The notes under the pieces were generated by a model, which ran no database searches, was not told the origin of the DNA, and worked only from the letters and a program-made list of their open reading frames with translations. Made by a program: the position numbers and the translations under genes. Below are positions 6,872 to 15,288 of a DNA stretch of 30,165 nt, one piece after another (positions within the stretch are counted from its first letter, which is position 1; each line of letters starts with the position of its first letter). The DNA is from JBKJML01 sp046596415 (GTDB lineage Bacteria > Actinomycetota > Thermoleophilia > Gaiellales > Gaiellaceae), in NCBI GenBank assembly GCA_046596415.1, contig JBKJML010000018.1, forward strand, positions 1-30,165, written 5' to 3'.

Positions 6872-7459
6872 GTGTCGATTCTCGCCACGTTGACCGCCGC
6901 GATCGAGTCGCGGGATCCGCATCTGCGCGGCCATTCGGCCCGCGTGAGCGCGTACGCGGAGAATGTCGCGCGCCGGCTCGGCTGGGACGAGCGTCGCGTC
7001 GCCGTCCTCCGTCTCGGCGGCACGCTGCACGATGTGGGCAAGATCGCCGTCGACGTAGCCGTGCTCCGCAAGCCGGGACCGCTCGACGCGGACGAGCTGG
7101 CGCAGATTCGTCGCCACCCGGAAGCCGGGGCTCAGCTCCTGCACGGGATCGCGGAGTTCAAGCCGGCCCTTCCCTGCGTTCTCTACCACCACGAGCGTTG
7201 GGACGGTTCCGGCTACCCGAGCGGCCGCGCCGGCACCAGGATCCCGGTCGAGGCACGTCTGCTCGCAGTCGCCGACGCGTTCGACGCGATGACCTCGCCG
7301 CGGCCCTACCGCGAGGCGCTGACGGCGGAGCATGCGTTGGGCGAACTCGAACGCTGCGCAGGCACCCAGTTCGACCCGAATCTCGCCGTAGGCTTCGTCG
7401 AAGCGTGGCGCATCCGTGTGCAGGGCGGCGGGCTGCCGGCCCGCGCCGTCGCCCGCTAG
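6872..7459 (+). CDS. stand-alone HD-GYP domain protein (probable cyclic-di-nucleotide phosphodiesterase)
   Basis: About 195 residues, nearly all one HD-GYP domain, a family that hydrolyses cyclic di-GMP or related nucleotides. The hallmarks are in order: GHSARVSAYA, the metal-binding HDVGKIA, RRHPEAGAQLL, YHHERWDGSGYPSGRAGTRIP, and ARLLAVADAFDAMTSPRPYR. The full GYP triad is present. No receiver, PAS, GAF or membrane segment is fused, so its input is unknown. I prefer GTG 6872 (GGAGGG about 14 nt upstream) over ATG 6812, because 6812 lies inside the likely pntAA promoter and gives a low-complexity basic N-terminus. The stop overlaps the convergent dehydrogenase gene by the 4-nt palindrome CTAG. 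Confidence 0.88.
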   Translation: MSILATLTAAIESRDPHLRGHSARVSAYAENVARRLGWDERRVAVLRLGGTLHDVGKIAVDVAVLRKPGPLDADELAQIRRHPEAGAQLLHGIAEFKPALPCVLYHHERWDGSGYPSGRAGTRIPVEARLLAVADAFDAMTSPRPYREALTAEHALGELERCAGTQFDPNLAVGFVEAWRIRVQGGGLPARAVAR

Positions 7460-8517
7460 TTCCGCGCGAGCTTCGACTTCGTGCGGCGGATCACCTCGTC
7501 GGTGTACTCGGCCGTGCCCGAATGGCCGCCAAGATCGGCGGTGCGGATCCCGTCGCCGACCGCCTCCAGGCAGGCTTCGCGAATCGCCCGGCCCGCCTGC
7601 CGGCCTTCGTCGTCGGCGTGACCGAGCAGAGCGGCCACGCCCAGGATCATCGCCATCGGGTTCGCCACGTTCTTCCCTTGCAGCGACGGAGCGGTTCCAT
7701 GCGCAGCCTCGGCCATCAGCGCGCGCGGGACGTAAGCGTCGTCGAAGGCGACGAGCATCGACTCCGAGCCTGCGATCGAGCCGAAGAGCGGCAGCACAAG
7801 GTCGGAGAGAATGTCGCCGTCGCGATTCAGCGCGGGGATCACCATCGGCGCACCGGTCGAGGCGACGAGGAGCGCAAAGGTCGCGTCGATCAACTGAGGC
7901 TCGTAGACGACGTCGGGGTGGCGCAGCGCCGCCGCGTCCATCTCCTCCTTGAGCATTCCTTCGTAGGTGGGCGAGACGGTGTACTTGGGGCCGCCGAAGA
8001 CCTTGGCCTCCATCTGCTCCGCCTGTCGGAACGCGAACTCGGCGACCCCGCGACAGATGCGGCGCTCGATTCGCTCCGTTCGATAGGCGACCTCGTCATC
8101 GCCAACGCCCTCGCGCCACTCCTTCGCGCCGTAAGCGCCACCGACCGCCATGCGGACGACTGAGATCGGCGCATGAACGCCACCGAGCGGGATTACGCCG
8201 GGAATGCGACGGCCCGTGCGGACGATGACCTGCCCGCCGATCGCCTCCCGCAGGATCCGGTTTGGCGAACCGACGTCGTCGCGAGCCTCCGGAGTGACGG
8301 TCGCCGCCTTGAGGCCGAGACCCTGCTCCCGAATCGCGGCAGCCGCCTCGTTCACGACCCCGTTCTGCGTCGCCCGGCGGTTCTCCAGCGAGAGATCGAA
8401 GCGGGGGAAGTCGAGCTCGAGGCCGATGACCTCGGGAGCGAGGACGCGCAGTGACTGCTCGAGCAACTCCTGCCCGGTCTGATCCCCCTCGAGAATGACG
8501 ATCGTGCGGCTGTCCAT
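7456..8517 (-). CDS. isocitrate/isopropylmalate dehydrogenase-family oxidoreductase
   Basis: A 353-residue decarboxylating dehydrogenase of the isocitrate/3-isopropylmalate family, using NAD(P)+. It opens with the family beta-strand and Gly loop (TIVILEGDQTGQE). It carries NGVVNEAA, the RTGRRIPGVIPLGG region, VYEPQLIDATFALL, ALNRDGDILSDL (metal and cofactor residues), and EAAHGTAPSLQGKNVANP near residue 270. AHGTAP is the isocitrate dehydrogenase form of this signature (isopropylmalate enzymes usually show HGSAP), so NAD(P)-isocitrate dehydrogenase is the better guess. Tartrate or homoisocitrate activity cannot be excluded. I trimmed a 34-residue upstream extension that looks non-coding. A TACAAT hexamer 9 nt before ATG 8517 suggests a near-leaderless start. 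Confidence 0.85.
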   Translation of the reverse strand: MDSRTIVILEGDQTGQELLEQSLRVLAPEVIGLELDFPRFDLSLENRRATQNGVVNEAAAAIREQGLGLKAATVTPEARDDVGSPNRILREAIGGQVIVRTGRRIPGVIPLGGVHAPISVVRMAVGGAYGAKEWREGVGDDEVAYRTERIERRICRGVAEFAFRQAEQMEAKVFGGPKYTVSPTYEGMLKEEMDAAALRHPDVVYEPQLIDATFALLVASTGAPMVIPALNRDGDILSDLVLPLFGSIAGSESMLVAFDDAYVPRALMAEAAHGTAPSLQGKNVANPMAMILGVAALLGHADDEGRQAGRAIREACLEAVGDGIRTADLGGHSGTAEYTDEVIRRTKSKLARN

Positions 8518-8526
8518 CGGCGGTCG

Positions 8527-8532
8527 ATTGTA
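8527..8532 (-). promoter_or_regulatory. -10-like hexamer for the isocitrate dehydrogenase-family gene
   Basis: TACAAT on the minus strand lies 9 nt before the ATG at 8517. No Shine-Dalgarno lies between them, consistent with a leaderless or near-leaderless transcript. The -35 region is not recognisable. Confidence 0.4.
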
Positions 8533-8672
8533 CTGGCGTTGCGCCGGCAGCTGGCACCTGTCTGCCTGCTGCGAACGCCGCGAATTCATACAGCCCACGA
8601 GACGACGCGGATTTACCACTTCATTCTGGTTAGGATCCGTTCCGGCTCGTTCGAATCGAGAGGAGAAATTAC

Positions 8673-8870
8673 ATGGCTCGAAAGACTGTTCTCATCTGCG
8701 ACAATTGTTCTCAGGAGGTCGGTGAAGGTAAGGGCGCGACAATGCGCATGACCTACACCGACGCCCGTCGCGGCGCCAAGCAGGCGGATCTCTGCGACAG
8801 CTGTGCCGGCAATTTGCCCGGCCAGGCGGTCGCTCGTCGCGGCCGGCGCCCGAAGTCCGCGACCGCCTAG
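8673..8870 (+). CDS. small four-cysteine zinc-ribbon protein with basic tail
   Basis: A 65-residue protein with two CxxC knuckles, C9-x2-C12 (ICDNCSQEV) and C41-x2-C44 (LCDSCAGNL), spaced as a treble-clef or zinc-ribbon fold. The C-terminal tail ARRGRRPKSATA is strongly basic and resembles an AT-hook-like GRRP segment, so nucleic-acid binding is plausible. I do not recognise a named family. The start is secure: AGGAG at 8661-8665, then ATG 8673. The upstream DNA (about 8610-8650) is more AT-rich than its surroundings and probably holds its promoter (TAGGAT at 8631-8636 as a -10 candidate). A strong hairpin follows, so it is likely a single-gene transcript. Confidence 0.78.
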   Translation: MARKTVLICDNCSQEVGEGKGATMRMTYTDARRGAKQADLCDSCAGNLPGQAVARRGRRPKSATA

Positions 8871-8878
8871 CGGTTCAC

Positions 8879-8902
8879 GGGCCGGAGCAACCGCTCCGGC
8901 CC
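8879..8902 (+). terminator. GC-rich hairpin after the zinc-ribbon gene
   Basis: GGGCCGGAGC (8879-8888), loop AACC, and GCTCCGGCCC (8893-8902) form a perfect 10-bp stem 9 nt after the stop codon. There is no immediate T-run, as is common for GC-rich actinobacterial terminators. Confidence 0.65.
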
Positions 8903-8971
8903 TCCGTCCCGGGCGGGCGTTTCCTCCGCATTTTCCGGCTTTCTGTCAGGAGAGCCGTCACGCTTCGAGAC

Positions 8972-8977
8972 TACGAT
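8972..8977 (+). promoter_or_regulatory. -10-like hexamer for leaderless addB-like gene
   Basis: TACGAT sits 6 nt before the GTG start at 8984. There is no Shine-Dalgarno between, so the repair operon probably begins with a leaderless mRNA. Confidence 0.45.
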
Positions 8978-8983
8978 GGACAC

Positions 8984-11917
8984 GTGTCTCTCGCCCTCGT
9001 CGTCGGGCCGGCGCATGCCGGCAAGATCGCACTCCTGCTCGAGCGCTACCTGGCCGCGATCGACCTCGACCCCGTGCTCATCGTGCCGAACCGGTCGGAT
9101 GTCGACCGGATCGAGCGCGACCTGCTGCGGCGCTGCGGGGCCCTTCTCTCCGGCTCGATCGGCACCTTCGACGACCTCTTCCAGCGCATCGCACACTCAG
9201 GCACGGCACCACGTCCGGTCGCGGGCGAGGTCCAGCGGACGCTCCTCGTCCGCCGGGCGCTCGCCGCGACGTCACTGAACGGCCTCGGCGCGTCGGCGCG
9301 CTTCGGTGGCTTCGCGGACTCGCTGCTCGCGACGCTCGCCGAGCTCGAATCAGGGCTCGTCGATCCGGACGATCTCGACGGAGATCTCGCACGCCTGTAC
9401 GCGGCCTACCGTGCCGAGCTCGACCGTGTCGGGCTCTGGGATCGCGACCTGCTGCGGCGGTACGCGGCGGAGCGGGTCGGCTCCGAGCTCGGAGCCTGGG
9501 ACGGTCGCCCGGTGTTCGCGTACGGCTTCGAGGACCTGACTGGGGCCGAGTGGGGACTCCTCGAGGCGCTCGCGGCGCGGGGCGAGGTCCATGTTTCGCT
9601 TCCGTATGAGCCGGGGCGCGCCGCTTTCGCCTCGTTGCAGCGGACGGTCGAGGACCTGAGCGGGTTGGCGGACGGTGCGATCGAGGAGCTGCCGCCGCGC
9701 TCCGAGGACGACGCCCACCCGGCGCTCGCTCACCTCGAGCGGTCGCTCTTCGAGGACAGCCCTGGGGCGGCGCCGCCGCTCGAAGGCGCGATCCGCTTCT
9801 TCGAGGGCGCCGGAGCCCGCGGGGTGCTCGAGCTCGTCGGTCGTGAGATCGCCGAGCTGGTCGCCGCGGGAACTCGGCCGGAGGAGATCGCGATCGTCGT
9901 GCCGTCGCTCGACCGCTGGCGCGCACCGCTCGAGACGGCGTTCGGCGGCGCCGGCATCCCGTACGCGCTCGACGGCTCGACGCCGCTCGGGCAGACGGCG
10001 TTCGGCCAGGCACTCCTCGCGCTGCTCCGGTTTGCGTGGCTCGGCGGCGAGCGGCGCGACCTCTACGCCTTCCTCCGCTCGCCCTACTCCGGCTTCGCGC
10101 GCTCGAACGTCGACTACCTCGAAGGCCGTCTCCGAGGCCGGGCCGTGAACGCCGGCGACCAGGCCGAAGCAGAGACGGTGCGGTTGCGCGACGGCCAGCC
10201 GGTACCCGTGCTCGAGGCGCTGCGCTCGGCGCCCGGGCCGATCGCAGCGGTGCGCTCGCTCGCCGCATCGATGCTCCGTGCTGCGCACGGGCTCGACGTG
10301 CCGCCGGTCGGCGACCACGCTCGCCAGGACCTCCGCGCGCACGAGGCGGTCGCGAAGCTGCTCGTCGAGCTCGACGCCTGGCAGGAGCTCGGCGAGCGCG
10401 TGGCGCCCGACGAGCTCTCTGCGGCACTCGAGTGCGGGCAGGTCCGCGGCGACGGCACCTCCGACCCGGGGCGAGTTCCGGTGCTCGACCTGCTTCGCGT
10501 GCGCACCAGGCGCTTCGAGTTCGTCTTCGTGCTCGGCCTCGAGGAGGGCAGCCTGCCGCGGCGCGGCACCGCCTCCCCGTTCCTCGACGACGATCGGCGG
10601 CGCGAGCTCGACTCGCTCACGGGTGCGCGCCTCGTGCGGCCGGATCCGGTGAGCCGCGAGCGCTACCTCTTCTACACGGCATGCACTCGCGCCACACGAC
10701 GCCTCTATCTCGTCCGCGAGGCGGCGACCGACGAGGGGAGCCCGCGCGAGCCGAGCCCGTTCTGGGACGAGGTGCAGGCCGCATTCGACCCGGAAGACGT
10801 CGACCGCTGGGTGCGACGGCGGCCTCTCTCGCAGCTCACCTGGCCGCTCGAGGAGGCGCCGAGCGAGCGTGAGCGGTTGCGTGCGCTCGCTGCTCTGGTT
10901 CACGGCGCACCGGCCGACGCGGCCGGGATCGCGGCCGCGAACGGCTGGGAGCGCCGCCTCGACCGGGCCCGGCTCGCCTTCGAGCGCCCGACGGCGCTCA
11001 CGCACCCGGCGGTACTGGCCCAGCTCGCGCAGAAGACGACCTTCAACGTGACGGAGCTCGAGCGGTTCGCCGACTGCTCGTCGGCGTGGTTCGTCGAGCG
11101 GCTGCTCGAGCCGCGCAAGATCGACCGCCAGGTCGACGCGATGCTGCGTGGCTCGATTGCTCACACCTCGCTGCATCGCTTCTATGCGGGCCTGCCGAAG
11201 GCGGTCGGAACCGAGCGAGTCGAGGCGGCCAAGCTCAAGGAGTCGGTGGCGTTCCTGCGTGAGTGCGTTGCCGGCGCGCTCGAGGGAGTGAAGATGGAGA
11301 TGACCGATCTGGAGCGCCGCGAGTTGGAGCAGGGGCTGCTGCGCGACCTGGAGGAGTTCGTGCGCGATGAGGCGCGCTCCGAGATCTCGCTCGTGCCGCG
11401 TCGCTTCGAGGTCGGCTTCGGCTCCGACCGTTCCGCTCCCGAGCTCCAGCGTGGGCTCGACCTCGGCAACGGGCTGAGCCTGTCGGGGAAGATCGACCGG
11501 ATCGACGCCGACCCGTTCGGCGCCCGGGCGATCGTGCAGGACTACAAGTCGGGGCGCACTGCGCACTCCGCTGTGCAGATCGAGGAGGAGAAGCGCCTTC
11601 AGATCCCTCTCTACATGCTCGTTCTGCGCGACCTCGTGGGGCTCGAGCCGCTCGGCGGCGTCTACCGTCCACTCGCGGGGGAGCGGAAGCCGCGCGGCCT
11701 CCTGCGCGAGAGCGCACGCGAGGACGGCATCCCCGGCTTCGCGAAGAACGACTACCTCGACGAGGACGCGTTCTGGACGCAGGTCGAGGGTGCTCGGACG
11801 ACTGCGCTCGGGATGGCCGAGCGGATCCGCGCCGGCGATGTCCGCCACGACCCGAAGGGCGAGGGTTGCCCGGCCTGGTGCGATCTCTGGCCGGTCTGCC
11901 GTGTGAAGCGCCCATGA
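8984..11917 (+). CDS. AddB/AdnA-like helicase-nuclease subunit
   Basis: A 977-residue subunit of a RecBCD-type double-strand-break-processing nuclease. The N-terminus holds a degenerate Walker A, GPAHAGKI (8-15), with K14 kept but the usual Ser/Thr replaced by Ile. A UvrD-like C-terminal motor region (about 500-590) includes FVFVLGLEEGSLPRRG and YTACTRATRRLYLV. The C-terminal RecB-type PD-(D/E)XK nuclease (about 690-977) has H727, GKIDRIDAD, QDYKSGR with D853 and K855, then EEKRLQIPLYML. C698 and C962-x3-C966-x5-C972 match the iron-sulfur staple described for AddB. It starts with GTG 8984 after a -10-like TACGAT. Its stop overlaps the next gene by ATGA, consistent with a heterodimer made in equal amounts. 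AddB and AdnA are both reasonable names. Confidence 0.88.
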   Translation: MSLALVVGPAHAGKIALLLERYLAAIDLDPVLIVPNRSDVDRIERDLLRRCGALLSGSIGTFDDLFQRIAHSGTAPRPVAGEVQRTLLVRRALAATSLNGLGASARFGGFADSLLATLAELESGLVDPDDLDGDLARLYAAYRAELDRVGLWDRDLLRRYAAERVGSELGAWDGRPVFAYGFEDLTGAEWGLLEALAARGEVHVSLPYEPGRAAFASLQRTVEDLSGLADGAIEELPPRSEDDAHPALAHLERSLFEDSPGAAPPLEGAIRFFEGAGARGVLELVGREIAELVAAGTRPEEIAIVVPSLDRWRAPLETAFGGAGIPYALDGSTPLGQTAFGQALLALLRFAWLGGERRDLYAFLRSPYSGFARSNVDYLEGRLRGRAVNAGDQAEAETVRLRDGQPVPVLEALRSAPGPIAAVRSLAASMLRAAHGLDVPPVGDHARQDLRAHEAVAKLLVELDAWQELGERVAPDELSAALECGQVRGDGTSDPGRVPVLDLLRVRTRRFEFVFVLGLEEGSLPRRGTASPFLDDDRRRELDSLTGARLVRPDPVSRERYLFYTACTRATRRLYLVREAATDEGSPREPSPFWDEVQAAFDPEDVDRWVRRRPLSQLTWPLEEAPSERERLRALAALVHGAPADAAGIAAANGWERRLDRARLAFERPTALTHPAVLAQLAQKTTFNVTELERFADCSSAWFVERLLEPRKIDRQVDAMLRGSIAHTSLHRFYAGLPKAVGTERVEAAKLKESVAFLRECVAGALEGVKMEMTDLERRELEQGLLRDLEEFVRDEARSEISLVPRRFEVGFGSDRSAPELQRGLDLGNGLSLSGKIDRIDADPFGARAIVQDYKSGRTAHSAVQIEEEKRLQIPLYMLVLRDLVGLEPLGGVYRPLAGERKPRGLLRESAREDGIPGFAKNDYLDEDAFWTQVEGARTTALGMAERIRAGDVRHDPKGEGCPAWCDLWPVCRVKRP

Positions 11918-14900
11918 CTCGCGCCCCGAACCCCGAGCAGCGCAAGGCGATCGAAGCGACCGGCGAGGTGTTCGTCTCGGCCGGTGCCGGCACGGGGAAG
12001 ACCACCGTGCTCGTCGAACGGTTCGTGCGCGCCGTCTGCGACGACGGGCTCGACGTCGACTCGATCCTCGTCATCACCTACACCGAGCGGGCTGCCGGTG
12101 AGCTGCGCAGCCGGATTCGAGCTCGCCTCGCCGAGCTCGGCCGCCACGATCTGTCCCGAGCGCTCGACGGCGCCTGGATCTCGACGATCCACGGTTTCTG
12201 CTTGCGGCTGTTGAAGACGCATCCGCTCGCTGCCGGCCTCGACCCGCGCTTCCGGGTGCTCGACGACAACCAGGGCAAGGTGATCCGCGGCGAGGCATTC
12301 GACGAGGCGCTCGACGCGTTCTGCGCCGGTGAGCGTCCCGAGCGCCTGCGGCTGCTTGCCACCTATGGGGCCCGCGGGCTGCGGCGCATGCTGACGAGCG
12401 TCTACGAGACGCTGCGCTCGGCCGGGCGCGCCCTCGAGCTCGAGCTCGGCGAGCGGCCGGGCCTGCCGGTGCGGCTCGAGGAGCTGCGTGAGGCGGCGCG
12501 CTGCCTCACGGATGACGCTTCGGCGACCGCCGCCGCCCGCGCATCGGCGGCTCGTGCCCTGGAGCTCGCTGAAGCCGAGGAGTGGCCCGAGCGGCTGCTC
12601 GACCTGGGGCCGTTGCGGGCGCGTGGTGAGCGTGCCGCCAGCTATGAGGAGGCGCGCAAGGCCGTCGAGCAGGCGGCCCTCGACGCGCTCGCCGCCCGCG
12701 ACCGTGAGTTGCTCCAGGAGCTGCTGACCGGCTTCGCGGCCTCCTACCAGGCAGCGAAAGACCGTGAGTCGGCGCTCGACTTCGAAGATCTCCAGCTCCA
12801 GGCGCGCGAGCTTTTGCGCGGGAGCGAAGCGATCCGCGAGCAGGAGCAGCTCCGTTTCCGCGCGATCATGGTCGACGAGTTCCAGGACACGAACGCGCTC
12901 CAATGCGATCTCGTGGATGTGCTTTCGGGAGCTGCCGGGGCACGCGAGCTCTTCTTCGTCGGCGACGAGTTCCAGTCGATCTATGGCTTCCGCCATGCCG
13001 ATGTCGCCGTCTTCCGGGAGCGGCGCGAACGGGCCGCCACCCTGCTGCCATTGACCCGAAACTACCGCTCACGGCCCGAGGTGCTCGCCGTCGTCAACCA
13101 CCTGTTCGGCGCCGATTTTGGCTCTGAGTTTCAGCCCCTTGCGGCCTCGGGTGAGTTCCCCGACCCCGTCTTCGCGCCGCCCGTCGAGCTGCTCATCACC
13201 GACAAGGCCGCCTGGGCGGACACGGAGACGCACTGGCGCCGCGCGGAAGCGAAGCACATTGCGCGCCGCGTGCGGGAGCTCGTCGACTCCGGTGCCGCCA
13301 CCCCTGGCGAGATCGTGCTGCTCTTCGCCGCGGGCACCGACGCCGAGTGGTATGAGGAGGAGCTGCGCGCCGCCGGTCTGCCGACCTATCGCGCGACGGG
13401 CCGCGGCTACTTCGGTCAGCAGCAGGTCGTCGATCTGCTCGGCTACCTGCGCCTGCTCCACAACCGCTACGACGACGAGGCGCTGCTGACGGTGCTCGCG
13501 TCGCCGTTCGTCGGCGTCTCGAACGACGCGCTCGTGCTGATCCGGCGCGCGTCCACGAAGCGGCCGATCTTCACCGGCATCGAGCGCTCGCTCCCGGCCG
13601 GCCTCGACGAACGCGACGTGCGGTTGCTGCTCGCCTTCAAGCAGCGCTACGAGCGTCTGGCGGAGCTGTCGACGCGGCTGTCGCTCGAGCGGCTCTGCGA
13701 GCAGATCGTCGCCGAACACGACTACGATCTCGCCGTTCTCGCCCTGTGGGACGGGCGCCGCCGCTACGCGAACCTGCGCAAGCTCGCGCGGCTTGCGCGC
13801 TCGTACGAGGAGCTGCGCGGCCCGGACGTGGAGGGCTTCGTGCGGTTCATCGCCCAGCAGGAGGCGGTCGGCTCGGCCGAGCGCGAGGCCGTCGCCGAGG
13901 AGGAAGGGGCCGACGCGGTCCGCTTGCTGACGATCCATTCGGCCAAGGGGCTCGAGTTCAAGGTCGTCGTCGTCGCCGACGCCGGTCGTGACCGCGGTGC
14001 TCCCGGCGGTGACGAGATCCTGTGCCTCTCCGACGGCCGCTTCGGCTTCCGCGTCGCCGACCCGAAGACAGGGAAACGCGCCGCCGCGTACTCCTACGAG
14101 GACGTCAAGGCGGCGCGCAAGGCGGAGGAGGAGGCGGAGCGCCTGCGCCTCTACTACGTGGCGATGACGCGTGCGATCGACCGGCTGATCGTCTCGGGCG
14201 CGATCGACCGCGACCGCCGGGCCGACGAGTCGACGCCGATCGGTTGGGTGCTCGGCCGCCTCGATGTTGATGCGGAGCTCGAGCAGGCTGCCGCAGCACC
14301 GGTCGAGATCGAGCGTGACGGCGGCCGGCTGCTGCTGCGCCTCGACCGCCCGGGCGACGCTGCCGCCGTTGCGGCTGCCGCCGCTACCGAGCCCGAGCCT
14401 GAGACGGCTTTCGAGCCGGGCCAGCTCACCCTCTTCGCCGACGTCGACGAGGTGGCGTTGCCGCCGCTCGCGCCGGCGCTTCAGCCGCTCCCCGCCATCC
14501 CGCTACCGCCGCTGCACGAGGTGCGCCGCCTCTCCTACAGCGCCCTCTCGCTCTTCGAGCGTTGCTCCTACCGCTACTACGCCGAGCGCGTGGTCGGGAT
14601 GCGCGAGGTGGCCCCTGCGGCGCGCGGTGGCTCCGGCGGCCTTGCCGCGACCGAGGTCGGCGATGCCGTCCACCGGCTGCTCGAGCTCGTCGATCTCTCC
14701 CAGCCCGACCCGCCCGGGCTCGAGCAGGTGCGGACGTGGTATCCGCGCGTCACGACGGAGGAACTCGACCGCGTCGCGTTCTTCGTCAGGTCGTACTGCG
14801 AGTCCGAGCTCGCGCGCCGGATCGCCGGCCTCACAGGTGCTGCGCCCGAGCGGCCGTTCGCGTTCGAGCACGACGGCGTGCTCCTGCACGGCCGCCTCGA

Positions 14901-15288
14901 CGTGCTGCACCGCGACGGGCGGCGCGCACTCGTTCTCGACTACAAGACGAACTCGCTCGCTGAGGGCACCCCGGAGGAGATCGTCGAGGCCGATTACCAG
15001 CTCCAGCGGCTCGTCTACGCGCTCGCGTGCTTCAGATCCGGGGCCGAGGAGGTCGAGGTCGTCTACCACTTCCTGGAGCGGCCGGACGCCGTCGTCTCGA
15101 CTGTCTTCTCGCAGGAGAGCGTGCCGGAGCTCGAGACCGAGCTCTCCGAGGCGATCGCGCGGATCCGGGCCGGTGAGTTCCGACCGACCCCGAGCGAGTT
15201 CAACTGCGCGGGCTGCCCCGCGCTCGACGTCGTCTGCGCCGGCCCGCGGCTGCGCGACCGGCCGCCGGCGCTCGCGGCGGCAGGCTAG
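11914..15288 (+). CDS. AddA/AdnB-like UvrD-family helicase-nuclease
   Basis: The 1124-residue active motor subunit. UvrD/Rep helicase motifs are intact: Walker A SAGAGTGKTT (22-31, K29), TYTERAAGEL, STIHGFC, Walker B VDEFQDT (D321, E322), GDEFQSIYGFRHADV, TRNYRSRPEV, LLTIHSAKGLEFKVVVV and LRLYYVAMTRA. The C-terminal PD-(D/E)XK nuclease shows GDAVHRLLEL, GRLDVLH (D996), LDYKTN (D1009, K1011) and ADYQLQRLVYAL. C884 plus C1098-x2-C1101-x6-C1108 frame the nuclease, which resembles an iron-sulfur staple in this subunit too. I chose ATG 11914, which overlaps the previous stop (ATGA); the 16 residues upstream are out of family. It should unwind and resect DNA ends together with the preceding subunit. 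Confidence 0.92.
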   Translation: MTRAPNPEQRKAIEATGEVFVSAGAGTGKTTVLVERFVRAVCDDGLDVDSILVITYTERAAGELRSRIRARLAELGRHDLSRALDGAWISTIHGFCLRLLKTHPLAAGLDPRFRVLDDNQGKVIRGEAFDEALDAFCAGERPERLRLLATYGARGLRRMLTSVYETLRSAGRALELELGERPGLPVRLEELREAARCLTDDASATAAARASAARALELAEAEEWPERLLDLGPLRARGERAASYEEARKAVEQAALDALAARDRELLQELLTGFAASYQAAKDRESALDFEDLQLQARELLRGSEAIREQEQLRFRAIMVDEFQDTNALQCDLVDVLSGAAGARELFFVGDEFQSIYGFRHADVAVFRERRERAATLLPLTRNYRSRPEVLAVVNHLFGADFGSEFQPLAASGEFPDPVFAPPVELLITDKAAWADTETHWRRAEAKHIARRVRELVDSGAATPGEIVLLFAAGTDAEWYEEELRAAGLPTYRATGRGYFGQQQVVDLLGYLRLLHNRYDDEALLTVLASPFVGVSNDALVLIRRASTKRPIFTGIERSLPAGLDERDVRLLLAFKQRYERLAELSTRLSLERLCEQIVAEHDYDLAVLALWDGRRRYANLRKLARLARSYEELRGPDVEGFVRFIAQQEAVGSAEREAVAEEEGADAVRLLTIHSAKGLEFKVVVVADAGRDRGAPGGDEILCLSDGRFGFRVADPKTGKRAAAYSYEDVKAARKAEEEAERLRLYYVAMTRAIDRLIVSGAIDRDRRADESTPIGWVLGRLDVDAELEQAAAAPVEIERDGGRLLLRLDRPGDAAAVAAAAATEPEPETAFEPGQLTLFADVDEVALPPLAPALQPLPAIPLPPLHEVRRLSYSALSLFERCSYRYYAERVVGMREVAPAARGGSGGLAATEVGDAVHRLLELVDLSQPDPPGLEQVRTWYPRVTTEELDRVAFFVRSYCESELARRIAGLTGAAPERPFAFEHDGVLLHGRLDVLHRDGRRALVLDYKTNSLAEGTPEEIVEADYQLQRLVYALACFRSGAEEVEVVYHFLERPDAVVSTVFSQESVPELETELSEAIARIRAGEFRPTPSEFNCAGCPALDVVCAGPRLRDRPPALAAAG

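Noticed and set aside
8518..8619. 34-residue N-terminal extension of the isocitrate dehydrogenase-family gene
   Set aside because: It has no family similarity and covers the likely -10 hexamer; the family N-terminus begins at ATG 8517.
9350..11848. Long minus-strand open frame (832 codons) opposite the addB-like gene
   Set aside because: It is a mirror of a GC-rich coding strand; it has no recognisable domain, while the plus strand has helicase and nuclease motifs throughout.
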